Shown here: in pieces, positions 7,248 through 13,817 of the stretch | Layout: each line of letters begins with the position of its first letter | Position numbering within the stretch: the stretch's first letter is position 1 | NCBI GenBank assembly: GCA_046726955.1 | Contig: JBKPBQ010000543.1 | Span: 1 to 16,341 of the forward strand | Source of the DNA: CAVPGH01 sp046726955 | GTDB taxonomy: Bacteria > Acidobacteriota > Vicinamibacteria > Fen-336 | Direction: 5' to 3' | DNA: 16,341 bases | Made by a program: the position numbers and the translations under genes | The notes under the pieces: model-generated | Told to the model about the DNA's origin: nothing | The model's input: only the letters and a program-made list of their open reading frames with translations | Databases searched by the model: none

Positions 7248-8326
7248 CGACGATCGGCGAGCTCGTCGCGCTGCGGATCCGCTACGCGCACCTCTGGGTG
7301 CCGGGGGCGATGCGCACGCGGCTGCGGCGGACGCTCGAGTCCCCGCCGTCGGACCTGTGGGTGCTGATCGCGGATCACTACGAGCCGCTGTGGCAGGGCG
7401 CCGACGACGCCACGGCGCGCCGGCGTGTCGACGACTGGCGGCGCCGGTGGCCCGAGATCGCCGGACGGCACGCGGATTCGAGCGGACGCCGGCCCGTCTA
7501 CACGTTCTTCTACCCGCAGGAGGAATACCACGCGCACCTGCTCGACCCCATCGCGGAGATGGCGCGCGCCGGCATCGCCGACGTCGAGGTCCACATCCAC
7601 CACGACGGCGAGGGGTCGGCGCTCTTCGTCGAGAAGATGCAGCGCTTCCTGGAGGCGCTCCACGGCCGCCACGGCCTCCTGCGGCGGCAGGACGGGAAGC
7701 TCGCCTTCGGCTTCATCCACGGGAACTGGGCGCTGGACAACGCGCGCCCGGACGGCCGGTGGTGCGGCCTCGACAACGAGCTCACGCTCTTGCGCGAGCT
7801 CGGCTGCTACGCGGACTTCACGCTCCCCGCCGCGGACTCTCCCTGCCAGGCGGGTCCGGTCAACGTGATCTACCGCGCCAAGGACGATCCCTGCCGTCCG
7901 CGCTCGCACGCCAAGGGCGAGGCCGTGCGCCCGGGCGGCGACGCCTCGGGTGATCTGCTGCTCATCCCGGGGCCTCTCGGGCTGGACCTCCTCTCGCGCG
8001 GACCCTGGCGTCCGCGGATCGAGGCCGGAGAGCTCGCGGGCTACATCCCTCCCTCCGCGCACCGCGCCAAGCTGTGGCTGCGCCTTGCCCCCCGCATCGG
8101 CGCCCACGCCTTCCTGAAGCTCTTCTCACACGGCGCGCAGGAGCGGAACTCCGGTCCGCTGCTCGCGAGCGGCCTCGACCAGCTCTTCGCGCTTCTCGAC
8201 GCCGAGTGCCGCGCCCGCGGGATCCGGCTCCACTACGTCAGCGCGTGGGAGATGTACAGGGCGGTGGAGGCGCTGCGCACGGGGAGCGACCCCGTGGCGG
8301 CGGCCTCGCCGGAAGCCCGGAACTGA
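7244..8326 (+). CDS. Uncharacterised EPS-locus protein, possible divergent NodB-fold deacetylase, 360 aa
   Basis: I do not recognise this protein with certainty. It has several His/Asp-rich islands in the order expected of a metal-dependent (beta/alpha) carbohydrate esterase: IADHYEP (42-48), TFFYPQEEYHAHL (87-99), VEVHIHHDGE (114-123), FIHGNWALDN (157-166), DNELTLLRELGCYADFTLPA (177-196), FSHGAQERN (294-302) and LHYVSAWEMY (329-338). HIHHD could be the metal site and FSHGAQ the late catalytic His, but the spacing is not that of a standard CE4 enzyme. There is no signal peptide or membrane segment. The GTG start has GGAGAGAG six bases upstream and overlaps the preceding stop by four bases (GTGA); the next ATG follows three bases after its stop, so it is firmly part of the operon. 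Confidence 0.6.
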   Translation: MTTIGELVALRIRYAHLWVPGAMRTRLRRTLESPPSDLWVLIADHYEPLWQGADDATARRRVDDWRRRWPEIAGRHADSSGRRPVYTFFYPQEEYHAHLLDPIAEMARAGIADVEVHIHHDGEGSALFVEKMQRFLEALHGRHGLLRRQDGKLAFGFIHGNWALDNARPDGRWCGLDNELTLLRELGCYADFTLPAADSPCQAGPVNVIYRAKDDPCRPRSHAKGEAVRPGGDASGDLLLIPGPLGLDLLSRGPWRPRIEAGELAGYIPPSAHRAKLWLRLAPRIGAHAFLKLFSHGAQERNSGPLLASGLDQLFALLDAECRARGIRLHYVSAWEMYRAVEALRTGSDPVAAASPEARN

Positions 8327-8329
8327 GCC

Positions 8330-9676
8330 ATGGGGTTCTTCTTCTTCCTCATCTACCTCGCGCTCATGTTCCTCCGGCCGGCGGAGCTCTTCCCGCAACT
8401 CGAGAAATACCAGATCATGGACGTCGCCAGCGTGTCCGCGATCCTGGGAGCCGTCTTCGGGCTCGTTACTGGACGCGGCCCGTCCTTCCGGGCGCCCCAG
8501 CTCTACCTGGCACCGCTTTTCATCCTCTGGGCGGGCGTCTCGCTCGTCCTCTCGCAGCACTGGTTCGGGGGAATGCTCGGCGTCCTCTTCGAGTTCCTGC
8601 GCGCGAGCGGCCTCGTGTTCCTGCTCGTCGTCCTCAACGTGGACTCGATCCCCCGATTCCGGGCCACGGTGGCTGTCCTCGGAGTGCTCGCGGTCGTTCT
8701 CGTCGGGGAGGGTGTCGCGGCCTATCACTTCGGCTGGCACGCCGAGCAGCTCCTGTTGACGGAGCGCCTCGAAGGGGACGAGCAGCTCGAGATGACCGAG
8801 GCCCCCGCTCCGGCAGAGGAGAGCGCCGAGGGCGCGCGCGCCGCCCAGGGCCCGGTGGCATTGCGCATGCGGAGCCTGGGCTTCCTCAACGATCCGAACG
8901 ACTTCGCGCAGGCGCTCGTGGCGTTCCTGCCCCTCGTGGTGTTGCTGCGCGCGCCCGGGCGTCGGCTGCGCAACCTGCTCCTCGTGTGGATGCCGGTGGC
9001 CGTGCTCCTCTACGGGATCTACTTGACGCGCTCGCGCGGCGGTCTGCTCGCGCTCCTCGTCATGCTGCTCTTCGCGTTCCGTCGGCGGATGAGCCGCACG
9101 CTCTCGCTCGTCCTGAGCGTCGTCGCGGTCCTGGGCCTCGTTGCGCTCGGCGCCACGGGGGGCCGCGCCCTGGCCAAGGACGAGTCGGGCGCGGGCCGCA
9201 TCGAGGCCTGGGCAGAAGGCCTGGAGATGCTGAAGTCGTCGCCGCTCTGGGGCGTCGGCTTCGAGTCGTACACGGACTACCACGACCTCGTCGCGCACAA
9301 CTCGTTCGTCCACTGCTTCGCCGAGCTCGGCCTCATCGGCTACTTCTTCTGGCTGGCCCTCATCGTCCTCACGTGGGTCGGCCTCTCGACGGTGATGCAC
9401 GAGCTCGACGACCCCGAGGCGGAGGAGATCCAGGCCGCGTGCGGCGCGCTCCGCCTGGCCCTCGTGGGATTCTTCGTGGGCTGCCTCTTCCTCTCGCGGA
9501 GCTACGGGGTTGTGCTCTTCCTGATGCTGGGACTCGGGACCGCCCTCGGCGACATCGCGCGGCGCGAGGGCCTGCTCGACCGCCAGGAGCACGTCGTCCT
9601 CTGGCTGGGGCGGATCGGCGTGATCGAGGCCGTCTCGATCGTGGTCGTCTGGTTCGTGGTGCGGGTGGCGGCCTAG
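8330..9676 (+). CDS. O-antigen ligase / Wzy-type polymerase family membrane protein, 448 aa
   Basis: A polytopic inner-membrane protein of the Wzy_C/WaaL-like family, which joins lipid-linked oligosaccharides outside the cytoplasmic membrane, either polymerising repeat units or ligating the chain. Hydrophobic segments run at about 1-15, 33-48, 58-75, 84-102, 112-132, 194-206, 213-231, 236-250, 257-275, 334-353, 375-404 and 421-446. The periplasmic-type loop after LTRSRGG (232-238) ends in GFESYTDYHDLVAHNSFVH (310-328), with the Arg pair R233/R235 and H323 typical of the family active region. A charged linker rich in Glu and Ala (about 145-175) interrupts the membrane core and looks like a lineage-specific insertion. 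Polymerase versus ligase cannot be decided by sequence alone; an EPS operon without lipid A genes favours polymerase. It follows the upstream stop by three bases. Confidence 0.88.
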   Translation: MGFFFFLIYLALMFLRPAELFPQLEKYQIMDVASVSAILGAVFGLVTGRGPSFRAPQLYLAPLFILWAGVSLVLSQHWFGGMLGVLFEFLRASGLVFLLVVLNVDSIPRFRATVAVLGVLAVVLVGEGVAAYHFGWHAEQLLLTERLEGDEQLEMTEAPAPAEESAEGARAAQGPVALRMRSLGFLNDPNDFAQALVAFLPLVVLLRAPGRRLRNLLLVWMPVAVLLYGIYLTRSRGGLLALLVMLLFAFRRRMSRTLSLVLSVVAVLGLVALGATGGRALAKDESGAGRIEAWAEGLEMLKSSPLWGVGFESYTDYHDLVAHNSFVHCFAELGLIGYFFWLALIVLTWVGLSTVMHELDDPEAEEIQAACGALRLALVGFFVGCLFLSRSYGVVLFLMLGLGTALGDIARREGLLDRQEHVVLWLGRIGVIEAVSIVVVWFVVRVAA

Positions 9677-9679
9677 GCC

Positions 9680-12394
9680 ATGCAGGGAACGACCAGCCGG
9701 CACATCCTCACCGTCGCGGTCGAGGACTACTTCCACGTCGCGGCGCTGCGGGGCGCCGTCCGGCGGGAGCACTGGAGCCGGCTCGAGCCGCGGCTCGCCC
9801 AGGGGCTCGACCAGGTGCTCGAGCTCCTCGCCCGCTTCTCCGCCACCGCGACCTTCTTCGTCTTCGGCCGAATCGCCGAGACCCAGCCCGAGCTGGTGCG
9901 CCGGGTGATCGACGCCGGGCACGAGGTGGCGAGCCGGGCGTACTGGCCGCGCGCCACCTCGGGGATGAGCCGGGAGGACTTCCTGGAAGACTTGCGCCGC
10001 GCCCAGCGCGCGCTCGAGGACGCGGGGGGCAACCGCGTGCTCGGCTTCCGGTCGCCGACCTGGATCGGCACGCACGAGCTGTGGAAGCTCGAGGTCCTGG
10101 CCGAGGAGGGCTACGTCTACGACGCCAGCATCAACCCGATGCTGTGGACGTTCGGCGGCCGACCCGAAAGCGGTGTCATCCACTCGCACCGGTACGGCGA
10201 CCGCACGCTCTGGGAGTTCCCCGTCTCCACCGTGGGCCCGAGCTGGATGCGCCTTCCCTTCACCGGCGGCAACTACATCCGTCAGTTCCCGCACAGCCTC
10301 GTCAAGCGGCTCGTGGCCCAGGCCGACCGCAAGGGCATCCCGCTCGTCTTCTACCTGATGCCGTGGGAGCTGGACACCGAGCAGCCGCACATCCACGGCA
10401 TCTCGCGGCTGCAGCAGATCCGCCACTATCGGAACCTCGGCAAGGCGCGCTGGGTGCTGGAGGACTACCTGCAGCAGTACCGGTTCGTGGGCATCGCCGA
10501 CTTCCTGGGAGTTGCCCACCCCGGCCTCGAGCCCATGGTGGGGGGCGCCGTTCCGCACGTCACCACCGTCGCCGTCGAGTCGACCGCACAGCCGGTAACG
10601 CTCGTGGTGCCGCTCTACAACGAGGAGACGAACGTCGCCTACCTTCGGCGCACGCTCGAGCAGCTCCGCGCGCGGCTCGTCGGTCGCTACCGCGTCCACC
10701 TCGTCCTCGTCGACGACTGCTCGGTGGACCGGACGTACGCGGCCCTCGAGGAGCAGTTCGGCAGCGTCCCCGACTGCCGGGTGGTGAGGCACGAGACGAA
10801 CCGGGGGGTCGCCGCCGCCATCATGACCGGCATCCAGCACGCCGAGACCGAGGTGGTCTGCTCGATCGATTGCGACTGCTCCTACGACCCCGTCGTCCTC
10901 GAGGCCATGCTGCCTCTCGCGGAGTCGGCCGACCTCGTCACCGCATCTCCCTACCACCCGCACGGCCGCGTGCGGAACGTCCCCGGATGGCGGCTGTTCC
11001 TGTCGAAGAGCCTGTCCCGGCTCTACTCGGCGGTTCTCGCCACGCGGATCTTCACGTACACGAGCTGCTGCCGCGTCTACCGCCGGAGCCGCATGCTGCC
11101 CCTCGACATCGTGCACGGGGGCTTCCTGGGCACCGCGGAGATGCTGATCAAGCTGCAGCTCGCGGGCGGCCGCATCGTCGAGGTCCCGGCGACGCTCGAG
11201 TCGCGCCTGCTCGGCGAGTCGAAGATGAGGGTGGCGCGCACGATCCGCGGCCACCTCGGCCTCCTCGCGGGTCTCGTGCGGCGCCGGTTCGTCTCCGGAT
11301 CGGCCGGGCTCGGCGCTCCCCTGGCGCTTTCGGTCGCCGACGACAGACGGAAACCGGCCCGTGCGCCCGACGCGGAGGAGCGGCTCCCGCTCGTGACCGT
11401 GGCCGTGCCCTGCCTGAACGAGGCGCACTTCGTCGAGACGTGCGTGCATGGCATCCTCGACCAGGACTATCCCCGCGCCCGGCTCGAGATCGTGGTCGCC
11501 GACGGCGGCAGCGAGGACGGGACGCGCGAGGTCCTGGACCGGATCTCCCGCGAGGAGCCGCGGCTGCGCGTCGTGGACAACCCCGACCGCCTGCAGGCGC
11601 CCGGGCTCAACCGCGTCATCCGCGAGGCGCGGGGCGACATCATCGTGCGGATGGACGTCCACTGCCAGTACGCCCGCGACTACATCCGGCGCTGCGTCGA
11701 GGTGCTGGAGGAGACCGGCGCGGACAACGTGGGGGGCGCGCAGCGGGCCATGGCGACTTCGTCCTTCCAGCGCGCGCTCTGCGCCGCGCTCGAGAGCCCC
11801 CTGGGCGTGGGAGGAGCGCGCTACCGCTCGACCGCCAACGAGGGCTTCGTGGACACCGTCTTCCTCGGAGCCTTCCGCCGACGGGTCTTCGAGACCGTGG
11901 GCCTCTACGACCCGCGGGCCGTCACCAACGAGGACGCGGAGCTCAACCAGCGCCTGCTGGACTCGGGGGGCCGCGTCTACCTGAGCCGCAACATCGTCGT
12001 CCACTACCATCCCCGCGACTCGTTCGACGCGGTGGCCCGGCAGTACTTCCGGTACGGGCGGGGGCGCGCGCGGACGTTCCTGAAGCACGGGCGGCTGCGC
12101 GCGGTTCGGCCCGCGCTGCCCTTCCTGATGATGGTGACCGCCCTCCTGCTCGTGCTCGCCCCTCCCCTTCGCAACCTCGACCGTTCCGCGCTCGCCGCCT
12201 ATGCCGCCGTCATCCTCCTGGAGGCTATTCGCATGGGCCGGCGCCTCGGCCTCGCGGCCATCATGAAGATCGCCATCATCTTCCCGGTTCTCCACTTCTC
12301 GCACGGATCCGGCTTCGCCGTCGGCCTCGCGAAATACCTCGTGTGGCCGGACTGGGAAGCCACCGAGCGGCTGCCCACGGGCCAAGAGCCATGA
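9680..12394 (+). CDS. Three-domain fusion: XrtA-type deacetylase-like domain (probably inactive) + GT2 + GT2 with membrane tail, 904 aa
   Basis: Residues 8-280 match the exosortase-associated polysaccharide deacetylase family (TVAVEDYFHV 11-20, ATFFVFGRIAE 57-67, LGFRSPTW 121-128, YVYDASINP 145-153, PWELDTEQP 228-236). Residues 304-550 are a DPM1/ArnC-like GT2 (VVPLYNEE 309-316, LVDDCSVDRT 343-352, acidic SIDCDCSYDP 395-404). Residues 568-800 are an ExoA-like GT2 (VAVPCLNE 574-581, VADGGSEDGT 606-615, VRMDVHCQY 656-664, TNEDAELNQRL 749-759), followed by hydrophobic segments at about 811-831, 836-850 and 858-870 that anchor it to the membrane. The deacetylase domain lacks key residues: motif 2, usually SHGYxHR, is SRAYWPR (85-91), motif 5 YLHPWE is YLMPWE (225-230), and motif 1 TVDVED is TVAVED. 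It likely adds two sugars in sequence, with the first domain as a binding or scaffold module. It starts three bases after the upstream stop; the frame is intact and well used. Confidence 0.9.
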   Translation: MQGTTSRHILTVAVEDYFHVAALRGAVRREHWSRLEPRLAQGLDQVLELLARFSATATFFVFGRIAETQPELVRRVIDAGHEVASRAYWPRATSGMSREDFLEDLRRAQRALEDAGGNRVLGFRSPTWIGTHELWKLEVLAEEGYVYDASINPMLWTFGGRPESGVIHSHRYGDRTLWEFPVSTVGPSWMRLPFTGGNYIRQFPHSLVKRLVAQADRKGIPLVFYLMPWELDTEQPHIHGISRLQQIRHYRNLGKARWVLEDYLQQYRFVGIADFLGVAHPGLEPMVGGAVPHVTTVAVESTAQPVTLVVPLYNEETNVAYLRRTLEQLRARLVGRYRVHLVLVDDCSVDRTYAALEEQFGSVPDCRVVRHETNRGVAAAIMTGIQHAETEVVCSIDCDCSYDPVVLEAMLPLAESADLVTASPYHPHGRVRNVPGWRLFLSKSLSRLYSAVLATRIFTYTSCCRVYRRSRMLPLDIVHGGFLGTAEMLIKLQLAGGRIVEVPATLESRLLGESKMRVARTIRGHLGLLAGLVRRRFVSGSAGLGAPLALSVADDRRKPARAPDAEERLPLVTVAVPCLNEAHFVETCVHGILDQDYPRARLEIVVADGGSEDGTREVLDRISREEPRLRVVDNPDRLQAPGLNRVIREARGDIIVRMDVHCQYARDYIRRCVEVLEETGADNVGGAQRAMATSSFQRALCAALESPLGVGGARYRSTANEGFVDTVFLGAFRRRVFETVGLYDPRAVTNEDAELNQRLLDSGGRVYLSRNIVVHYHPRDSFDAVARQYFRYGRGRARTFLKHGRLRAVRPALPFLMMVTALLLVLAPPLRNLDRSALAAYAAVILLEAIRMGRRLGLAAIMKIAIIFPVLHFSHGSGFAVGLAKYLVWPDWEATERLPTGQEP

Positions 12395-12471
12395 CCGCCG
12401 TCCTCGACACACGCTTCGCGCGCGGGTCGCGGCGGCCGCCGCAGGGAGGCGGGCCGAATGCACCTCGGTAG
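12391..12471 (+). other. Possible 26-codon coupling ORF between the fusion gene and the deacetylase
   Basis: An ATG overlaps the fusion gene's stop in the classic ATGA form and opens a frame of 26 codons ending in TAG at 12469-12471, 14 bases inside the next gene. The peptide (MTAVLDTRFARGS, then basic and Pro/Gly-rich) has no recognisable feature. It may serve only to carry ribosomes across the 63-nt gap to the start at 12458, or be chance. Confidence 0.2.
12443..12449 (+). promoter_or_regulatory. Ribosome-binding site for the deacetylase at 12458
   Basis: AGGGAGG ends eight bases before the ATG at 12458 and fixes that start, which also agrees with the onset of family-like sequence. Confidence 0.6.
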
Positions 12472-13534
12472 CCGCCAGGCCGCAGCGCGCGTCACCGACG
12501 CGACGGGGCTCGCCGGCCTCGCGCTCTTCCTGCGCTCGCGGGGAGCCCTGCGCACGCGGCACGTCACCGTGCTCACCTATCACCGGGTGATGCAGCCGGG
12601 ACCCGTCGCCCCCCACGGCGACCGCCGGCCCCACGTCACCGTCGACCTCTTCGACCGTCACGTGGCCATACTGAAGTCCTTCTTCTCGCTCATCGACAGC
12701 CGCACGCTCGACGCCCACCTGCGGGGAGGAGCGCCTCTCCCCCGCAACCCCGCGATGATTACGTTCGACGACGGCTACCTCGACAATCACGACCTGGCGC
12801 TGCCCATCCTGCTCCGGCACGGCGTGACCGCGACCTTCTTCGTGTCCACGCGATATGTGAGCGAGCGCCGCCGCTTCTGGTGGGATCGGATGGAGCACGC
12901 GATCTACCAGGCCGCCCCGGACCGCGTCGAGCTCGTCTATCCGGAGAGAACCGTGCTCGACCTGACGACGGACGAGGCCCGCAGCGCCGCGATCGCCTCC
13001 TGCCTGGCGGTCGCAAAAGTGACGGCGAGGCTCGACCTCGACCGCTTCGTGGACGAGATCGCCTCGGCGTGCCGGCTCTCCGGCGACGCGGCCGAGGAGC
13101 GCCGGATCTCGGAATCCCTGGTGATGGGCTGGGACCACGTCCGCGCCCTCCACAAGGCGGGGATGGACGTGCAGTCGCACTCGCGCTCGCACCGCGTGCT
13201 CACGACTCTGAGCGAAGAAGAGGCCGTGGCCGACCTCACCGAGGGCCGCACCGAGCTCGAGGAGCACATTGGCGCCCCCGTCGTCGCGGTCGCGTACCCC
13301 GGAGGACACGCCCCCTGGAATGACGATACGGTGCGCCGGGCCGGCTACCGCGTCGGCTTCACGAGCGGGACCGGTGTGGCGCGTCTCGACGCGCTCGATC
13401 TGCTGCGAGTGCCGCGCCTGTCGATGAGCCGGCTCTACGGGCCGGGCTTCTTCAAGGGCATGCTCGCCTTTCCCGCGCTCGCTTACAGGAGCGGCGAGCG
13501 AAAGGCGCTGGCCACACTCGCGAGCACGAACTAG
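12458..13534 (+). CDS. Polysaccharide deacetylase (CE4, NodB domain), canonical active site, 358 aa
   Basis: A metal-dependent deacetylase acting on N- or O-acetyl groups of a polysaccharide or its precursor. All core motifs are present: YHRV (41-44), ITFDDGYLDN (101-110) with D104 as base and D105 as metal ligand, ATFFVSTRYV (125-134), the metal His pair in QSHSRSHRVL (239-248, H241/H245), and VAYPGGHAPW (278-287). Between the TFDDG and HSRSH motifs lies an insertion (about 137-222) common in EPS-locus deacetylases that contain an FWWDR segment. There is no clear signal peptide, so it may work in the cytoplasm or be attached to the membrane complex. It is the last gene of the plus-strand operon and could supply the deacetylase activity that the fused domain upstream seems to have lost. 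A terminator-like hairpin follows its stop. Confidence 0.92.
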   Translation: MHLGSRQAAARVTDATGLAGLALFLRSRGALRTRHVTVLTYHRVMQPGPVAPHGDRRPHVTVDLFDRHVAILKSFFSLIDSRTLDAHLRGGAPLPRNPAMITFDDGYLDNHDLALPILLRHGVTATFFVSTRYVSERRRFWWDRMEHAIYQAAPDRVELVYPERTVLDLTTDEARSAAIASCLAVAKVTARLDLDRFVDEIASACRLSGDAAEERRISESLVMGWDHVRALHKAGMDVQSHSRSHRVLTTLSEEEAVADLTEGRTELEEHIGAPVVAVAYPGGHAPWNDDTVRRAGYRVGFTSGTGVARLDALDLLRVPRLSMSRLYGPGFFKGMLAFPALAYRSGERKALATLASTN

Positions 13535-13568
13535 CCGCTCCAACTGCCGGTCCAGACAGGGATTCGGC

Positions 13569-13595
13569 CGGGGTGCCGCTCCCGCGGCTGCCCCG
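13569..13595 (+). terminator. Terminator-like GC hairpin after the plus-strand operon
   Basis: CGGGG-T-GCCGC pairs with GCGGC-TG-CCCCG around a TCCC loop: ten base pairs with small bulges, starting 34 nt after the operon stop. There is no following U-run, so it may act with Rho or simply protect the 3' end. Confidence 0.4.
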
Positions 13596-13619
13596 CCGCC
13601 CTGAAGCCACGGACCAGCC

Positions 13620-13641
13620 ATATGTGATCCAGGTCACGCCG
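13620..13641. promoter_or_regulatory. CRP/FNR-family operator (TGTGA-N6-TCACG)
   Basis: The 22-base site has the half-sites TGTGA (13623-13627) and TCACG (13634-13638) with exact six-base spacing; 9 of the 10 core bases and 15 of the 22 full-consensus bases match the E. coli CRP site. Its centre (13630.5) lies about 60 bases before the start site predicted from the promoter at 13656-13683, the usual class I activator distance. Confidence 0.5.
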
Positions 13642-13655
13642 TGTGGACAGACACC

Positions 13656-13683
13656 TTGCGCGAGGGTCGAAATCCGTTACCTT
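13656..13683 (+). promoter_or_regulatory. Candidate activator-dependent promoter for the secreted Calx-beta protein gene
   Basis: TTGCGC (13656-13661) and TACCTT (13678-13683) are separated by 16 nt, predicting a start near 13690-13692. The poor -35 is what would be expected of a promoter that relies on the CRP-type activator bound about 61 bases upstream. Confidence 0.35.
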
Positions 13684-13689
13684 CCGCGG

Positions 13690-13817
13690 GTTGTCGGAGG
13701 CGGGCTCAGTCGAAAAAGGAGACCGAGGCGAAAGCGAGCCCACCTCGATCGAAGAATAGGCGCGCTGCGCGGCGTTGGCCTGAACTGGTTCAGCAACCGT
13801 TTTGGAGATCCAACGCC
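13690..13817 (+). promoter_or_regulatory. Structured 5' leader with mutually exclusive hairpins around the ribosome site
   Basis: About 125 nt of leader contain several perfect inverted repeats. GGGCTC (13702-13707) pairs with GAGCCC (13736-13741), but CGAGG (13724-13728) with CCTCG (13743-13747) would compete with or knot into it around a GAAA loop. GGCGTTGG (13771-13778) pairs exactly with CCAACGCC (13810-13817), the eight bases touching the GTG, and encloses a CTGAA-CTGG-TTCAG hairpin (13780-13793). CCAA (13810-13813) can instead pair with TTGG (13802-13805), burying the GGAG ribosome site (13804-13807). I could not assign it to a known riboswitch class. Confidence 0.45.

Noticed and set aside
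8074..12471. A 1465-codon plus-strand frame across several genes
   Set aside because: It is offset from the recognised genes and yields Arg/Pro/Gly-rich sequence without domains; only its last 26 codons were kept, as a possible coupling ORF.
8126..13621. A 1831-codon open frame on the minus strand opposite the plus-strand operon
   Set aside because: Its codons mirror five well-supported plus-strand genes, its translation is low-complexity Arg/Ala/Gly/Glu/His-rich without family motifs, and such antisense frames are expected at about 70% GC.
13700..13800. c-di-GMP/cGAMP (GEMM) or SAH riboswitch
   Set aside because: There is a GAAA loop and GC stems, but the conserved GACGCAAAGCC-type and receptor segments of GEMM and the core of the SAH motif are not found by eye; left as an unassigned leader.
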